This document shows, piece after piece, positions 16,822-25,046 of a stretch of 64,000 bases of DNA (its first letter is position 1; every line of letters begins with the position of its first letter). A program made the translations under genes and the position numbers. Source of the stretch: Pseudomonas bananamidigenes (GTDB lineage: Bacteria > Pseudomonadota > Gammaproteobacteria > Pseudomonadales > Pseudomonadaceae). The notes beneath the pieces are model-generated. The model was not told where the DNA came from, did no database searches, and saw nothing but the letters and a program-made list of their open reading frames with translations. The stretch covers positions 1 to 64,000 of the forward strand of contig NZ_LRUN01000023.1 in NCBI RefSeq assembly GCF_001679645.1, written 5' to 3'.

Positions 16822-17628
16822 ATGAAGTTGATGCTGGCTGAACCGTTCAAGAGCCTCTGGACCGGACGCGACCCGTTCGCCGAAGTCGAGGCGCTCAAGG
16901 GCGAGGTCTACCGCGAGCTGGAAGCTCGGCGGACGCTGCGCACGGAAGTCGGCGGCAACGGGTTTTTCGTCAAGATCCACCGCGGCATCGGCTGGGGCGA
17001 AATCTTCAAGAATCTGCTGACCGCCAAACTGCCGGTACTCGGTGCGGGCCAGGAATGGAAAGCCATCCAGCGATTGCAGGAAGTCGGCGTGCCGACCATG
17101 ACCGCCGTTGCATACGGCGAGAAGGGCAGCAACCCGGCAGAGCAGCATTCGTTCATCGTTACCGAAGAATTGGCTCCGACCATCAGTCTCGAAGACTTCA
17201 GCATCGACTGGGTCAGGCAGCCGCCACAACCGAAGCTCAAGCGTGCGCTGATCGCCGAAGTCGCACGCATGACCGGCATGATGCACCGCGCGGGGGTCAA
17301 TCACCGCGACTGCTACATCTGCCACTTCCTGCTGCACACCGATAAACCGGTGACTGCGGAAGATTTCAAGCTCTCGGTCATCGATCTGCACCGCGCCCAG
17401 ACCCGCCCGGCGATTACCCGGCGCTGGCGCAACAAGGATCTGGCGGCGCTGTATTTTTCCGCGCTGGACATCGGTCTGACCCGTCGCGACAAGCTGCGCT
17501 TTCTCAAAGGCTACTTCCAGCAACCGCTGCGTCGGATCCTGGCTGAAGAGGCGCCGTTGCTCAGCTGGCTCGAAGGCAAGGCCGGCAAGCTCTATGAACG
17601 CAAGCAGCGATACGGGGATGCGCTCTGA
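16822..17628 (+). CDS. waaP: LPS core heptose(I) kinase WaaP
   Basis: Phosphorylates heptose I of the LPS core. In P. aeruginosa this step is essential and is needed for LPS export. The 268-residue kinase-like protein has a Gly-rich start with FFVKIHRG (ATP Lys), the catalytic loop GVNHRDCYICHFLL and the metal-binding SVIDLHRAQ. The ATG immediately follows the waaG stop. It is the first of four consecutive kinase-like genes. The last base of its TGA is the A of the next ATG. Confidence 0.95.
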   Translation: MKLMLAEPFKSLWTGRDPFAEVEALKGEVYRELEARRTLRTEVGGNGFFVKIHRGIGWGEIFKNLLTAKLPVLGAGQEWKAIQRLQEVGVPTMTAVAYGEKGSNPAEQHSFIVTEELAPTISLEDFSIDWVRQPPQPKLKRALIAEVARMTGMMHRAGVNHRDCYICHFLLHTDKPVTAEDFKLSVIDLHRAQTRPAITRRWRNKDLAALYFSALDIGLTRRDKLRFLKGYFQQPLRRILAEEAPLLSWLEGKAGKLYERKQRYGDAL

Positions 17629-18362
17629 TGGCGGGTTGGAATCTTGAGCCCGGTTACAGCGACCTCGCAGCGGATTTTGGCAGTCTTGAAGCGGTATTCG
17701 CGCTCAAGGGCGAGCGCCTGACCCGCGATCCGCTGTCCGAAGTCATCCGCGTGCAACGCAACGGCGTCAATTACTACGTCAAGCGCTACTCCGGCGCCGG
17801 CAAGGGGTTGCGCCGTTACCTCGGCAAGCCGCGGGTGAAAATGGAGTGGCAGAACCTCAAGCGCTTCGCCAAATGGGGCATTCCCACCGCCGAAGTGGTG
17901 GCCTGGGGCCTGGAGCGCAAAGGCATGGCCTACGACCGCGGGGCGATGATCACCCGTGAGCTGCCGCGTACCGAGGACCTCTCGGCGCTGGCCGAGCGCA
18001 ATGACCCCAAGCTGAAGAATCACGGCTGGGTCGATGGCATCAGCCGGCAACTGGCGGTCTACACCCGTACGATGCACGATCATCGCTTCACCCATAACGA
18101 TCTGAAGTGGCGCAACCTGCTGATCGACGATCAGGCACAGCTGTTTCTCATCGACTGCCCGAACGGCGATTTCTGGCGCGGTTTCTGGCTCAAGTACCGG
18201 ATCACCAAGGATCTGGCCTGTCTCGACAAGGTGGCCAAATATCACCTGTCGAATACCCAGCGCCTGCGCTTCTACCTGCAATACCGTCAGCGTGACCGGC
18301 TCAATGCCGCCGACAAAAAACGGATTCGTCACGTGGTGAGATTTTTCGAGGGACGCGAATGA
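17628..18362 (+). CDS. LPS core kinase, WapP-like
   Basis: A 244-residue lipopolysaccharide kinase of the InaA/RfaP group. The ATP-binding Lys lies in NYYVKRYSGAGKG, the catalytic loop is THNDLKWRNLLI with an intact HxD-type Asp, and the metal-binding stretch is LFLIDCPNG. It corresponds in position to P. aeruginosa PA5008, which I recall as WapP, a kinase phosphorylating core heptose; the exact acceptor position is inferred only. It overlaps waaP by one base and the next gene by four (ATGA), so the kinases are translated as a coupled series. Confidence 0.85.
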   Translation: MAGWNLEPGYSDLAADFGSLEAVFALKGERLTRDPLSEVIRVQRNGVNYYVKRYSGAGKGLRRYLGKPRVKMEWQNLKRFAKWGIPTAEVVAWGLERKGMAYDRGAMITRELPRTEDLSALAERNDPKLKNHGWVDGISRQLAVYTRTMHDHRFTHNDLKWRNLLIDDQAQLFLIDCPNGDFWRGFWLKYRITKDLACLDKVAKYHLSNTQRLRFYLQYRQRDRLNAADKKRIRHVVRFFEGRE

Positions 18363-19111
18363 CTGATTTTCTCGCCGCTGAGGACCGCCCGCTGCTGGAG
18401 CGTCACGGTCTCGGCACGTTCGATGCGCTGTGGGCCAAGCAGCTCGACGCAGTGGATGAGCCGAACACCGACGGCGGCGGCTGGAGCAGCGTGTTCCGCC
18501 TTGAGCTCGAAGGTCGCGGCTATTACCTCAAGCGCCAGAGCAATTACTTGACCCGCACGTTGCACGCACCGTTCGGCGAGCCGACCTTTGCCCGGGAGTT
18601 TCGCAACATCAGTCGCTATGGCGCCCTCGGCATTCCCGCATTGCAGGCGGCGTTTTTCGGTCAGCGCAAGGTCAATGGCGAGGTGCGCGCGATTCTGCTG
18701 ACCCGGGCCCTCGACGGTTGGGATGATCTGGATTCGCTGTTGCAGCGCTGGTCGAGCCTCGAGGTCGCGCAGCAGTCGGCGATTCTCAAGGCCTGCGGTC
18801 AACTGGCGCGGCATCTGCACGGCGTGCGCCAGGTGCATGGCTGCTTTTATCCGAAGCATATTTTCCTGCGTGCCGAAGGCGCCGGTTATCGGGCGCAACT
18901 GATCGATCTGGAAAAGACCCGGCCCTTGCTGTTCGGTCTGCGCGATCGGGTCAAGGACCTGGAGCCGCTGTTGCGTCGTGCGCCGGAGTGGAGCGAGGCT
19001 CAGTTGCGCGAGTTGTTGGCCGCATATCTCGATCAGTCGGTCGACAGCTCGCTGGTCGATAGCTGGGTCTCGCGGCTGACCGCGCGGCGCAGTCGCAAGG
19101 AGACCCGCTGA
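18359..19111 (+). CDS. LPS kinase-like protein, WapQ-like
   Basis: A 250-residue InaA-family protein, at the position of P. aeruginosa PA5007 (recalled as WapQ). The ATP-site Lys is in YYLKRQSN. The catalytic loop reads VHGCFYPKHIFLR: His is present but the usual HxD Asp is replaced. LIDLEKTR takes the metal-binding position. The loop form HGCxYPKH is typical of the InaA subgroup rather than obvious decay. Whether it is catalytic or a pseudokinase cannot be settled here. Both ends overlap neighbouring genes (ATGA with the gene before, one base with the gene after). Confidence 0.8.
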   Translation: MTDFLAAEDRPLLERHGLGTFDALWAKQLDAVDEPNTDGGGWSSVFRLELEGRGYYLKRQSNYLTRTLHAPFGEPTFAREFRNISRYGALGIPALQAAFFGQRKVNGEVRAILLTRALDGWDDLDSLLQRWSSLEVAQQSAILKACGQLARHLHGVRQVHGCFYPKHIFLRAEGAGYRAQLIDLEKTRPLLFGLRDRVKDLEPLLRRAPEWSEAQLRELLAAYLDQSVDSSLVDSWVSRLTARRSRKETR

Positions 19112-20562
19112 TGCAACTGTCCGACCTGAAAAACGCCGGACGCACGCCGAGCCTGCCGTTGACGGTTTCCCTGGCGGATGCCGCGGGTCCCGCTGATCTG
19201 CAATTGCTCAGCCTGTTGCGGGTATTGCCGGGGCAGCGTTATGTCGGCGCCGGCGTGTGGCGCGGTCGCCCGGTGCTGGCCAAGTTGCTGGTCGGCAGCA
19301 AGGCGGCACGGCATTTTCAGCGTGAACTGGACGGTGTGAAGCTGCTCGCCGCCCAAGGCATGATCACGCCGTTGCTGCTGGCCGATGGCCTGAAGGACGG
19401 CGAGGGCGGCTGGCTGCTGTTCGAGTTCCTCGAAGGCGCTGAAAGCCTGGGCGATGCATGGGGCAAGGTTGAATCGTTGCCAGTGCTGGCGGATGAACAA
19501 TCGGCAGTGCTGGCCGAAGCGCTCGATGCCATTGGCCAGCTGCACGGCAAAGGCCTGTGGCAGGAAGACCTGCACCTGGACAACCTGCTGCGCCACGGCG
19601 GTCAGTTGTATCTGATCGATGGCGCCGGTATCCGTGCGGAAACCGCCGGTCAGCCATTGTCCCGGCAGAAAGTGCTGGAGAATCTGGGCGTTTTTTTCGC
19701 CCAGTTGCCCAAATCCCTGGAGCCGTTCACCGAAGAGCTGCTGGTGTATTACCTGCTGAGCAACAGCGAGCACGCACTACCGTTGGAAGCGCTGCAGAAG
19801 CAGATCGACAAGGTGCGGGCCTGGCGTTTGAAGGATTTTCTGATCAAGGTCGGTCGTGAATGTTCGTTGTTCAGCGTGCGACGCGGGGCGTTCGGTCTGC
19901 GCTCGATCCGTCGCGAGGAAGAGCCCGCGATGCTGCCGGTGCTGGAACGGGCCGATGCCTTGCTCGATCAGGGTCATCTGTACAAGACCGGCGGCGCAGC
20001 GAGCGTCGGCAGGGTCGAAGTGGCCGGGCGTGCGCTGGTGGTCAAACGCTACAACATCAAGAATTTTGCCCATTGGCTCAAACGCTTCTGGCGCCCGAGC
20101 CGTGCGTGGCATTCCTGGCGCGAAGGCAATCGCCTGGCGTTTCTCGGCATCGCTACCCCCAAACCGCTGGCGGTGCTGGAAACCCGGTTTTTCTGGCTGC
20201 GCAGCAAGGCGTATCTGGTCACCGAGTACCTGGCCGGGCCGGACATCATCGAGCGATTTGCGCCGTATGTTGAAAGCGGCGAAGCGCCGGAAGCCGAGTT
20301 GCAGGCGCTCGATCAACTGTTTGCACGCTTGATTGCAGAGCGCATCAGTCATGGCGATTTCAAGGGACATAACCTGTTCTGGCACCAGGATCGCTGGGCG
20401 CTGATCGATCTGGACTCGATGTGCCAGCACGGCTCGGCGAGCAGCTTCGCTCCGGCCTATGCCCGGGATCGCGCAAGGTTCATGCGTAACTGGCCGCAGA
20501 GCAGTGCGCTGTATCAGGTGATTGATCAGCGTTTGCCAAAGGATGCATCGGGCGCTGCGTGA
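19111..20562 (+). CDS. Double-domain LPS kinase-like protein (PA5006-like)
   Basis: A 483-residue protein with two kinase-like units in tandem. The first has QEDLHLDNLL and LYLIDGAGI at about residues 150-175. The second has SHGDFKGHNLF and ALIDLDSM at about 410-435. Both keep a catalytic-loop Asp, unlike the protein before it. It occupies the place of P. aeruginosa PA5006 and ends the coupled kinase series. A role in core phosphorylation is inferred from position; the substrates are unknown. About 700 bases of non-coding sequence follow. Confidence 0.8.
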   Translation: MQLSDLKNAGRTPSLPLTVSLADAAGPADLQLLSLLRVLPGQRYVGAGVWRGRPVLAKLLVGSKAARHFQRELDGVKLLAAQGMITPLLLADGLKDGEGGWLLFEFLEGAESLGDAWGKVESLPVLADEQSAVLAEALDAIGQLHGKGLWQEDLHLDNLLRHGGQLYLIDGAGIRAETAGQPLSRQKVLENLGVFFAQLPKSLEPFTEELLVYYLLSNSEHALPLEALQKQIDKVRAWRLKDFLIKVGRECSLFSVRRGAFGLRSIRREEEPAMLPVLERADALLDQGHLYKTGGAASVGRVEVAGRALVVKRYNIKNFAHWLKRFWRPSRAWHSWREGNRLAFLGIATPKPLAVLETRFFWLRSKAYLVTEYLAGPDIIERFAPYVESGEAPEAELQALDQLFARLIAERISHGDFKGHNLFWHQDRWALIDLDSMCQHGSASSFAPAYARDRARFMRNWPQSSALYQVIDQRLPKDASGAA

Positions 20563-21278
20563 TTGCTGTCTCAATCGAGTAAGACATTTCTGCAATAGAA
20601 ATTGGGTAGGGCATGTGGCGACAAATCCTTGTGATTTGTCCTACGGCTTGGTCAGAACCCATGAACTGCCTCCCATAAAGCTCCGATGCTAGTTTGCCCC
20701 GACGTTCCCGGAGGGCAAACCTTGACCATCAAAACGGCTTTCACCAGCGACGCTTTTTTCCTCGCCCTGCCCGGTGTCTTCGACACGGCTTATTGCATGG
20801 CTGTGGACGGATACATCAGTGATTTTTGGCGACCGGGTCGTGGGTAAATTACCTTGCCGCCAATCAGTGAATACAGCGACTTGTTGCGAGGCCCATTGGC
20901 ATGAGCGTTTTGAGAGCGGGTCAGGGAAACCGTGCTTTTGACGTGCTCAAGCGCAAGTTCTATTGCAGCGGAGGGCGGAGCAAGGTTGGAGAGGGTTTCG
21001 AGAATTGGGGTTTGAAGATTTTCCCATCCCCAGAAAGCGAAAAGCCCCGATGATCTCACCGAGGCATTAGCGCCGACCGGGATCTCCCAGTCCATTTGTG
21101 CTGGAGTCTATGTCGATGCTACTCGAGTGTCAACGCACCGGCCGGCCAGTTCCGCTAGAGGTTTGTCGGCGCTTTTAAGCTATAATCCCGCCCTTTAGCT
21201 GTCTCTCGCCCGGTGCGAGGGCACATCATTTTTCAAGGCGCATCGCGCCTGAATGCAGACTAAAGAGGCTAGACCCCT
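20563..21278. other. 716-base spacer between kinase block and carbamoyltransferase
   Basis: This is the longest spacer in the window. It contains a perfect 8-base hairpin (GACAAATC/GATTTGTC, 20620-20640) without a T tail. A 42-codon TTG frame at 20722-20847 sits behind a GGAGG site, and a minus-strand frame of 101 codons is listed separately. A TATAAT at 21181-21186 lies 93 bases before the carbamoyltransferase start, with no good -35. It splits the LPS genes into two transcription units. Confidence 0.6.
20790..21095 (-). CDS. Small hypothetical ORF (uncertain)
   Basis: A 101-codon frame from ATG 21095, lying in the long spacer and antisense to the LPS genes. There is no recognisable domain; the middle (SNLAPPSAAIELALEHVKS) could form a helix and the end is basic. 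The upstream sequence has no clear ribosome binding site. It partly overlaps a short plus-strand frame, so at most one of the two is likely to be real. It may be a decayed gene. Confidence 0.25.
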   Translation of the reverse strand: MDWEIPVGANASVRSSGLFAFWGWENLQTPILETLSNLAPPSAAIELALEHVKSTVSLTRSQNAHANGPRNKSLYSLIGGKVIYPRPGRQKSLMYPSTAMQ

Positions 21279-23036
21279 GTGGCATTGACGATTCTTGGCC
21301 TGTCCGGCGCCCTTAGCCATGATCCTTCCGCGGCCCTGTACATCGACGGCAAGCTGGTGGCGGCGGCTGAGGAAGAGCGCTTCGTACGCGATAAACATGC
21401 AAAGAACCGCATGCCTTACGAATCGGCGAAGTTCTGCCTGGAACAAGCCGGCATCAAGCCGTCCGACGTTGACGTGGTGGCGATTCCGTTCGCCCCGATC
21501 AGCATTTTCGGCAAGGCCCGCTGGCAGTACGCCAAGCGTTACTGGTACGCCCCGGACCGCGCGCTCGACGCGATCCTGATGGGCAACCGTCGCTACAAGC
21601 GCTATCGCAAGAAAATCGTCTGGTGCCTGGAGCAACTGGGCTTCGATCCGAAGAAAATCAAGATCGAACCGGTTGAACACCACCTGGCTCACGCTTCCAG
21701 CGCCTACCATTGCTCGGGTTTCAAAGAGAAAACCGCGATCCTCGGCATCGATGGCAAGGGCGAGTACGCCACGACCTTCTTCGGTTACGGGGAAAACGGC
21801 AAGATCCACAAGATCAAGGAATTCTTCGATCCGGACTCCCTCGGCGGCCTGTACGGCGCGATTACCGAGTTCCTCGGTTTCGACATGCTGGACGGCGAGT
21901 TCAAGGTCATGGGCATGGCGCCGTACGGCGATGCCAGCAAGTACGATTTCTCCCGACTGGCTTCCTTCGAGAACGGCGAGCTGGTGATCAACACCGACTA
22001 CGCCAACGTGATCGGCCTGCGTCGCTACAAAGAGAAGGGCAAGGGTTACTACTTCTCGCCGAAGCTGATCGAATGGCTGGGTCCGAAGCGCGAAGGCGAC
22101 ATCGCTGACGAGCCGTACATCCACTACGCCGCCAGCATTCAGGCGCTGTTCGAAAAAATCGCGCTGCAGATGATCGACTACTACTTGGGCGACGTGCTCA
22201 AGGAAACCGGCAAGCTGGCCTATGCCGGCGGCTGTGCGTTGAACGTCAAGCTCAACCAGAAGATCATCGCCCGTGACGACGTCAAGGAGCTGTTCGTACA
22301 GCCTGCCTCCGGCGATGCCGGCACCGCGGTCGGCGCAGCGGCCTATGTGTCCAACGCCCGTGGCGTACCGGTCGAGAAGATGGAACACGTCTACCTCGGC
22401 CCGTCGTACAGCAACGAAGACGTGATCGCCGCCTGCGCCCGTCACGAGAACAAGCCGACCTGGCGCAAGCTCGACAACATGCCGGAGCAGATCGCCAAAA
22501 TCATGGTCGACGGCAACCCGGTGGCCTGGTTCCAGGGCCGCATGGAGTTCGGTCCGCGTGCGCTGGGTGGTCGTTCGATCATCGGTTGCCCGAGCGTGAC
22601 CGGCGTGGCTGACCGCATCAACCATCAGATCAAGTTCCGCGAGCGCTGGAGGCCTTTCTGCCCGTCGATGCTCGACACCGTGGCGCCACAGATGATCAAG
22701 ATCGATCACCCGGCGCCGTTCATGACCTTCACCTTCGAAGTGGCGGAGGAGTGGAAGACCCGCGTGCCGGAAGTCGTCCACGAAGACGGCACGTCCCGGG
22801 CCCAGGTGCTCAAGCGCGAATACAACCCGCGCTACTACGACATGATGAAGGCGCTGGAAGTGCTGACCGGCAACGGCGTGTCCCTGAACACCTCGCTCAA
22901 CCGCCGTGGCGAACCGATGATCTGCTCGCCGACCGACGCCCTGAACATGTTCTTCGGCTCGGATCTGCAGTACCTGATCATGGAAGACATCCTGGTGGTC
23001 AAAGAAGGCGCAAACGCTTATGACACGCTCGGCTGA
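21279..23036 (+). CDS. LPS carbamoyltransferase (NodU/CmcH family)
   Basis: O-carbamoyltransferase of the NodU/CmcH/TobZ family, 585 aa, using carbamoyl phosphate and ATP. The N-terminal Kae1-like domain shows VEHHLAHASSAYH (metal-binding His), GIDGKGEYAT and GGCALNVKLNQ. The C-terminal YrdC-like part carries GRMEFGPRALGGRSI and RRGEPMICSPTDA. In P. aeruginosa the gene at this place (PA5005) is thought to place the 7-O-carbamoyl group on core heptose II; the same role is inferred here. The start is GTG at 21279 with GAGG upstream. A consensus-like TATAAT at 21181 may be the -10 of this unit. It overlaps the next gene by 17 bases. Confidence 0.88.
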   Translation: MALTILGLSGALSHDPSAALYIDGKLVAAAEEERFVRDKHAKNRMPYESAKFCLEQAGIKPSDVDVVAIPFAPISIFGKARWQYAKRYWYAPDRALDAILMGNRRYKRYRKKIVWCLEQLGFDPKKIKIEPVEHHLAHASSAYHCSGFKEKTAILGIDGKGEYATTFFGYGENGKIHKIKEFFDPDSLGGLYGAITEFLGFDMLDGEFKVMGMAPYGDASKYDFSRLASFENGELVINTDYANVIGLRRYKEKGKGYYFSPKLIEWLGPKREGDIADEPYIHYAASIQALFEKIALQMIDYYLGDVLKETGKLAYAGGCALNVKLNQKIIARDDVKELFVQPASGDAGTAVGAAAYVSNARGVPVEKMEHVYLGPSYSNEDVIAACARHENKPTWRKLDNMPEQIAKIMVDGNPVAWFQGRMEFGPRALGGRSIIGCPSVTGVADRINHQIKFRERWRPFCPSMLDTVAPQMIKIDHPAPFMTFTFEVAEEWKTRVPEVVHEDGTSRAQVLKREYNPRYYDMMKALEVLTGNGVSLNTSLNRRGEPMICSPTDALNMFFGSDLQYLIMEDILVVKEGANAYDTLG

Positions 23037-24150
23037 ACGCCATGTGCTGCAGTTCTGCCACGGCTATGACGGGCCGTTCCTGGACTGCGCGCGGCAGTAC
23101 GCCAGCCTGTTCGCGGGCACCGGTTATCGGGTCACCACGGTCTTTCTGACCGGGGCGGCCGATAGCGAGGTGGCCGCGGCCTGCGCCTCCGACGAAGTGT
23201 TGTTCATGGAATACAGCTCCAAAGCCATTCGTGGCCTGAAGCTGGGCGCCATCGGCGATCTGCGCAAGATCGCCGCTTCACGCAATTTCAGTTTCTGCAT
23301 CGCCCATCGCTTCAAGCCGATCTACATCGCCTTGCTCGGCACTTCGCTGCCGGTGATTGGCGTGCACCACGCGTTTGGCGATTACAAACGTGGTTCGCGC
23401 AAACTGTTCGCGCATATTTTCCGCAAGCGCCTGAGCCTGCTCGGCGTGTCCGATGCGGTGCGCGACGACATCCGCCGCTGCCTGCCGAAATGGCCGACGA
23501 CCCGCATCCAGACCCTCTATAACCGCATCGATGTTTCGGCGTTGCAGATGAGTCAGGTGTCCGCCCGTGAAGCCCGCGAGACCCTGGGGCTTTCTGCCGA
23601 TGCATTCATTGTCGGCAACGTCGGTCGCCTGCACCCGGACAAGGATCAGGCCACGCTGCTGCACGGTTTTGCCGCGGCACTGCCCGGTCTGCCGGCCAAC
23701 AGCCAACTGGTGATTCTCGGCAAGGGCCGTCTTGAGGACGAGCTCAAGGCCCTGGCTCGCGAGCTGGGTGTCGGTGATCGTGTGCTGTTTCTCGGTCAGG
23801 TGCCGGACGCGCGCAATTACTTCCGCGCATTCGATGTGTTCGCCTTGAGCTCCGACCATGAGCCGTTCGGCATGGTGCTGCTGGAGGCCATGGCCGCCGG
23901 CGTGCCGTTGCTGGCCACGGCGTGTGGCGGGGCGAAGGAAGTGGTTGAGGGCGTGGGCATTCTGTTCCCGCTGGGTGATGCCGAGCATCTGGCCCAGGGC
24001 CTGAAACACCTGGCCGGCATGGACGAGCAGCAGCGTCGCCAGTGCGCCGAGCTGATGTTCGACCGCCTGCGCGAACGTTTCTCCGACCGCGCCGTACGCG
24101 ACACCTTCTGGCATTTGCCGCAAGTTACCGATCTGGCACCGAGGGGCTGA
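23020..24150 (+). CDS. LPS core glycosyltransferase (GT4), WapH-like
   Basis: A 376-residue GT-B glycosyltransferase of family GT4. The C-terminal donor domain is clear: VGNVGRLHPDKDQ, LVILGKGRLEDELK and DHEPFGMVLLEAMAAGVP with ACGGAKEVV. No signal peptide or membrane helix is seen. The position matches P. aeruginosa PA5004 (recalled as WapH, an outer-core glucosyltransferase), so an outer-core hexose transfer is likely. The ATG lies inside the end of the carbamoyltransferase gene and the TGA overlaps the next ATG. Confidence 0.85.
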   Translation: MTRSAERHVLQFCHGYDGPFLDCARQYASLFAGTGYRVTTVFLTGAADSEVAAACASDEVLFMEYSSKAIRGLKLGAIGDLRKIAASRNFSFCIAHRFKPIYIALLGTSLPVIGVHHAFGDYKRGSRKLFAHIFRKRLSLLGVSDAVRDDIRRCLPKWPTTRIQTLYNRIDVSALQMSQVSAREARETLGLSADAFIVGNVGRLHPDKDQATLLHGFAAALPGLPANSQLVILGKGRLEDELKALARELGVGDRVLFLGQVPDARNYFRAFDVFALSSDHEPFGMVLLEAMAAGVPLLATACGGAKEVVEGVGILFPLGDAEHLAQGLKHLAGMDEQQRRQCAELMFDRLRERFSDRAVRDTFWHLPQVTDLAPRG

Positions 24151-25046
24151 TGCTCAACCGATTTCAAGGCTGGCGCGAGCGTGGCTGGTCGCCCGTTGAC
24201 GCCTCAACCTATGCACAGGCCTGGCAGCGATTTGGCGGCAGCGTCGCGACCCATCCCATGGTCGTCGAACGGCTGGCCAATCTGGCCGGCATTCCGGTGC
24301 GTTATCTGGCCTGGGAGCAGCAAGGCGAAGTCAAGGCGGCGATCCCGACCTGGGGCCGCGATCTGGCCTTGTCCAAGGACGTGCTCAAGCGCAGTGGCAA
24401 GAAAGGCCTGTTCGACCTCGGCAACGCCGAGCTGATCCTGCCGGCTGCCGCCGATGCCCAAGCCCCGCTGCGTCATCGCGGGCGCTACCTGTCGGCGCTC
24501 AACGAAAGTCGCTTCAGCGGCCTCAAGTTGCAGACCGAACAACTGGCCATGGCCCGCACCCCTGAAGAACTGTCGAAGAAGTTTCGCTACAACCAGCGCC
24601 GCGAACTGCGCCTGCTGGAAGAGGCGGGCGGTGTGGTGCGGTCGGTCGATGAGTTCTCCAGTGCCGAACTGGCCGCGATCTACTGCGATCTGTTCCAGCG
24701 CCGCTGGGGTTTTCCGGCCACGGGTGCGGCACGCATGGCCGAAGTCATCGAGCTGTTGCGCGAACTGTTGATCGGTTCGGTGATCTTCCTCAACGATGCA
24801 CCGATTGCGATCCAGCTGGTGTATCGCGTCGAAGCGCCGGAGTGGATCAGCGTCGAATACATCAATGGCGGCGTCGATCCCGAAACCCGTGAATTCAGCC
24901 CCGGCAGCGTGCTGAGTTTCCTCAACACGCAAAGTGCCTGGGAACATGCCCGGGCACTGGACAAGCCGCTGCGTTTTTCCTTCGGTCGTGCCGACCGTGA
25001 ATACAAGGATCGCTGGTGCAATCCTGTGCCGGTCTTCACCGTATGA
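24150..25046 (+). CDS. Mig-14-like GNAT-fold protein
   Basis: A 298-residue protein resembling Mig-14, which in Salmonella and P. aeruginosa (PA5003 at this position) contributes to resistance to antimicrobial peptides. The middle (KFRYNQRRELRLLEEAGG) and the later hydrophobic strands (SVIFLNDAPIAIQLVYRVE) fit a FemAB/GNAT-type acyltransferase fold. The reaction is not known. The ATG at 24150 has GAGGGG upstream and overlaps the previous stop; a longer frame from 24042 lies wholly inside the previous gene. The TGA overlaps the next ATG. Confidence 0.72.
   Translation: MLNRFQGWRERGWSPVDASTYAQAWQRFGGSVATHPMVVERLANLAGIPVRYLAWEQQGEVKAAIPTWGRDLALSKDVLKRSGKKGLFDLGNAELILPAAADAQAPLRHRGRYLSALNESRFSGLKLQTEQLAMARTPEELSKKFRYNQRRELRLLEEAGGVVRSVDEFSSAELAAIYCDLFQRRWGFPATGAARMAEVIELLRELLIGSVIFLNDAPIAIQLVYRVEAPEWISVEYINGGVDPETREFSPGSVLSFLNTQSAWEHARALDKPLRFSFGRADREYKDRWCNPVPVFTV

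Noticed and set aside
20722..20847. 42-codon plus-strand frame with TTG start behind GGAGG
   Set aside because: The ribosome binding site looks good, but the GGAGG is part of an inverted repeat (TTTGCC...GGCAAA) and the product is unlike anything recognised; too weak to list as a gene.
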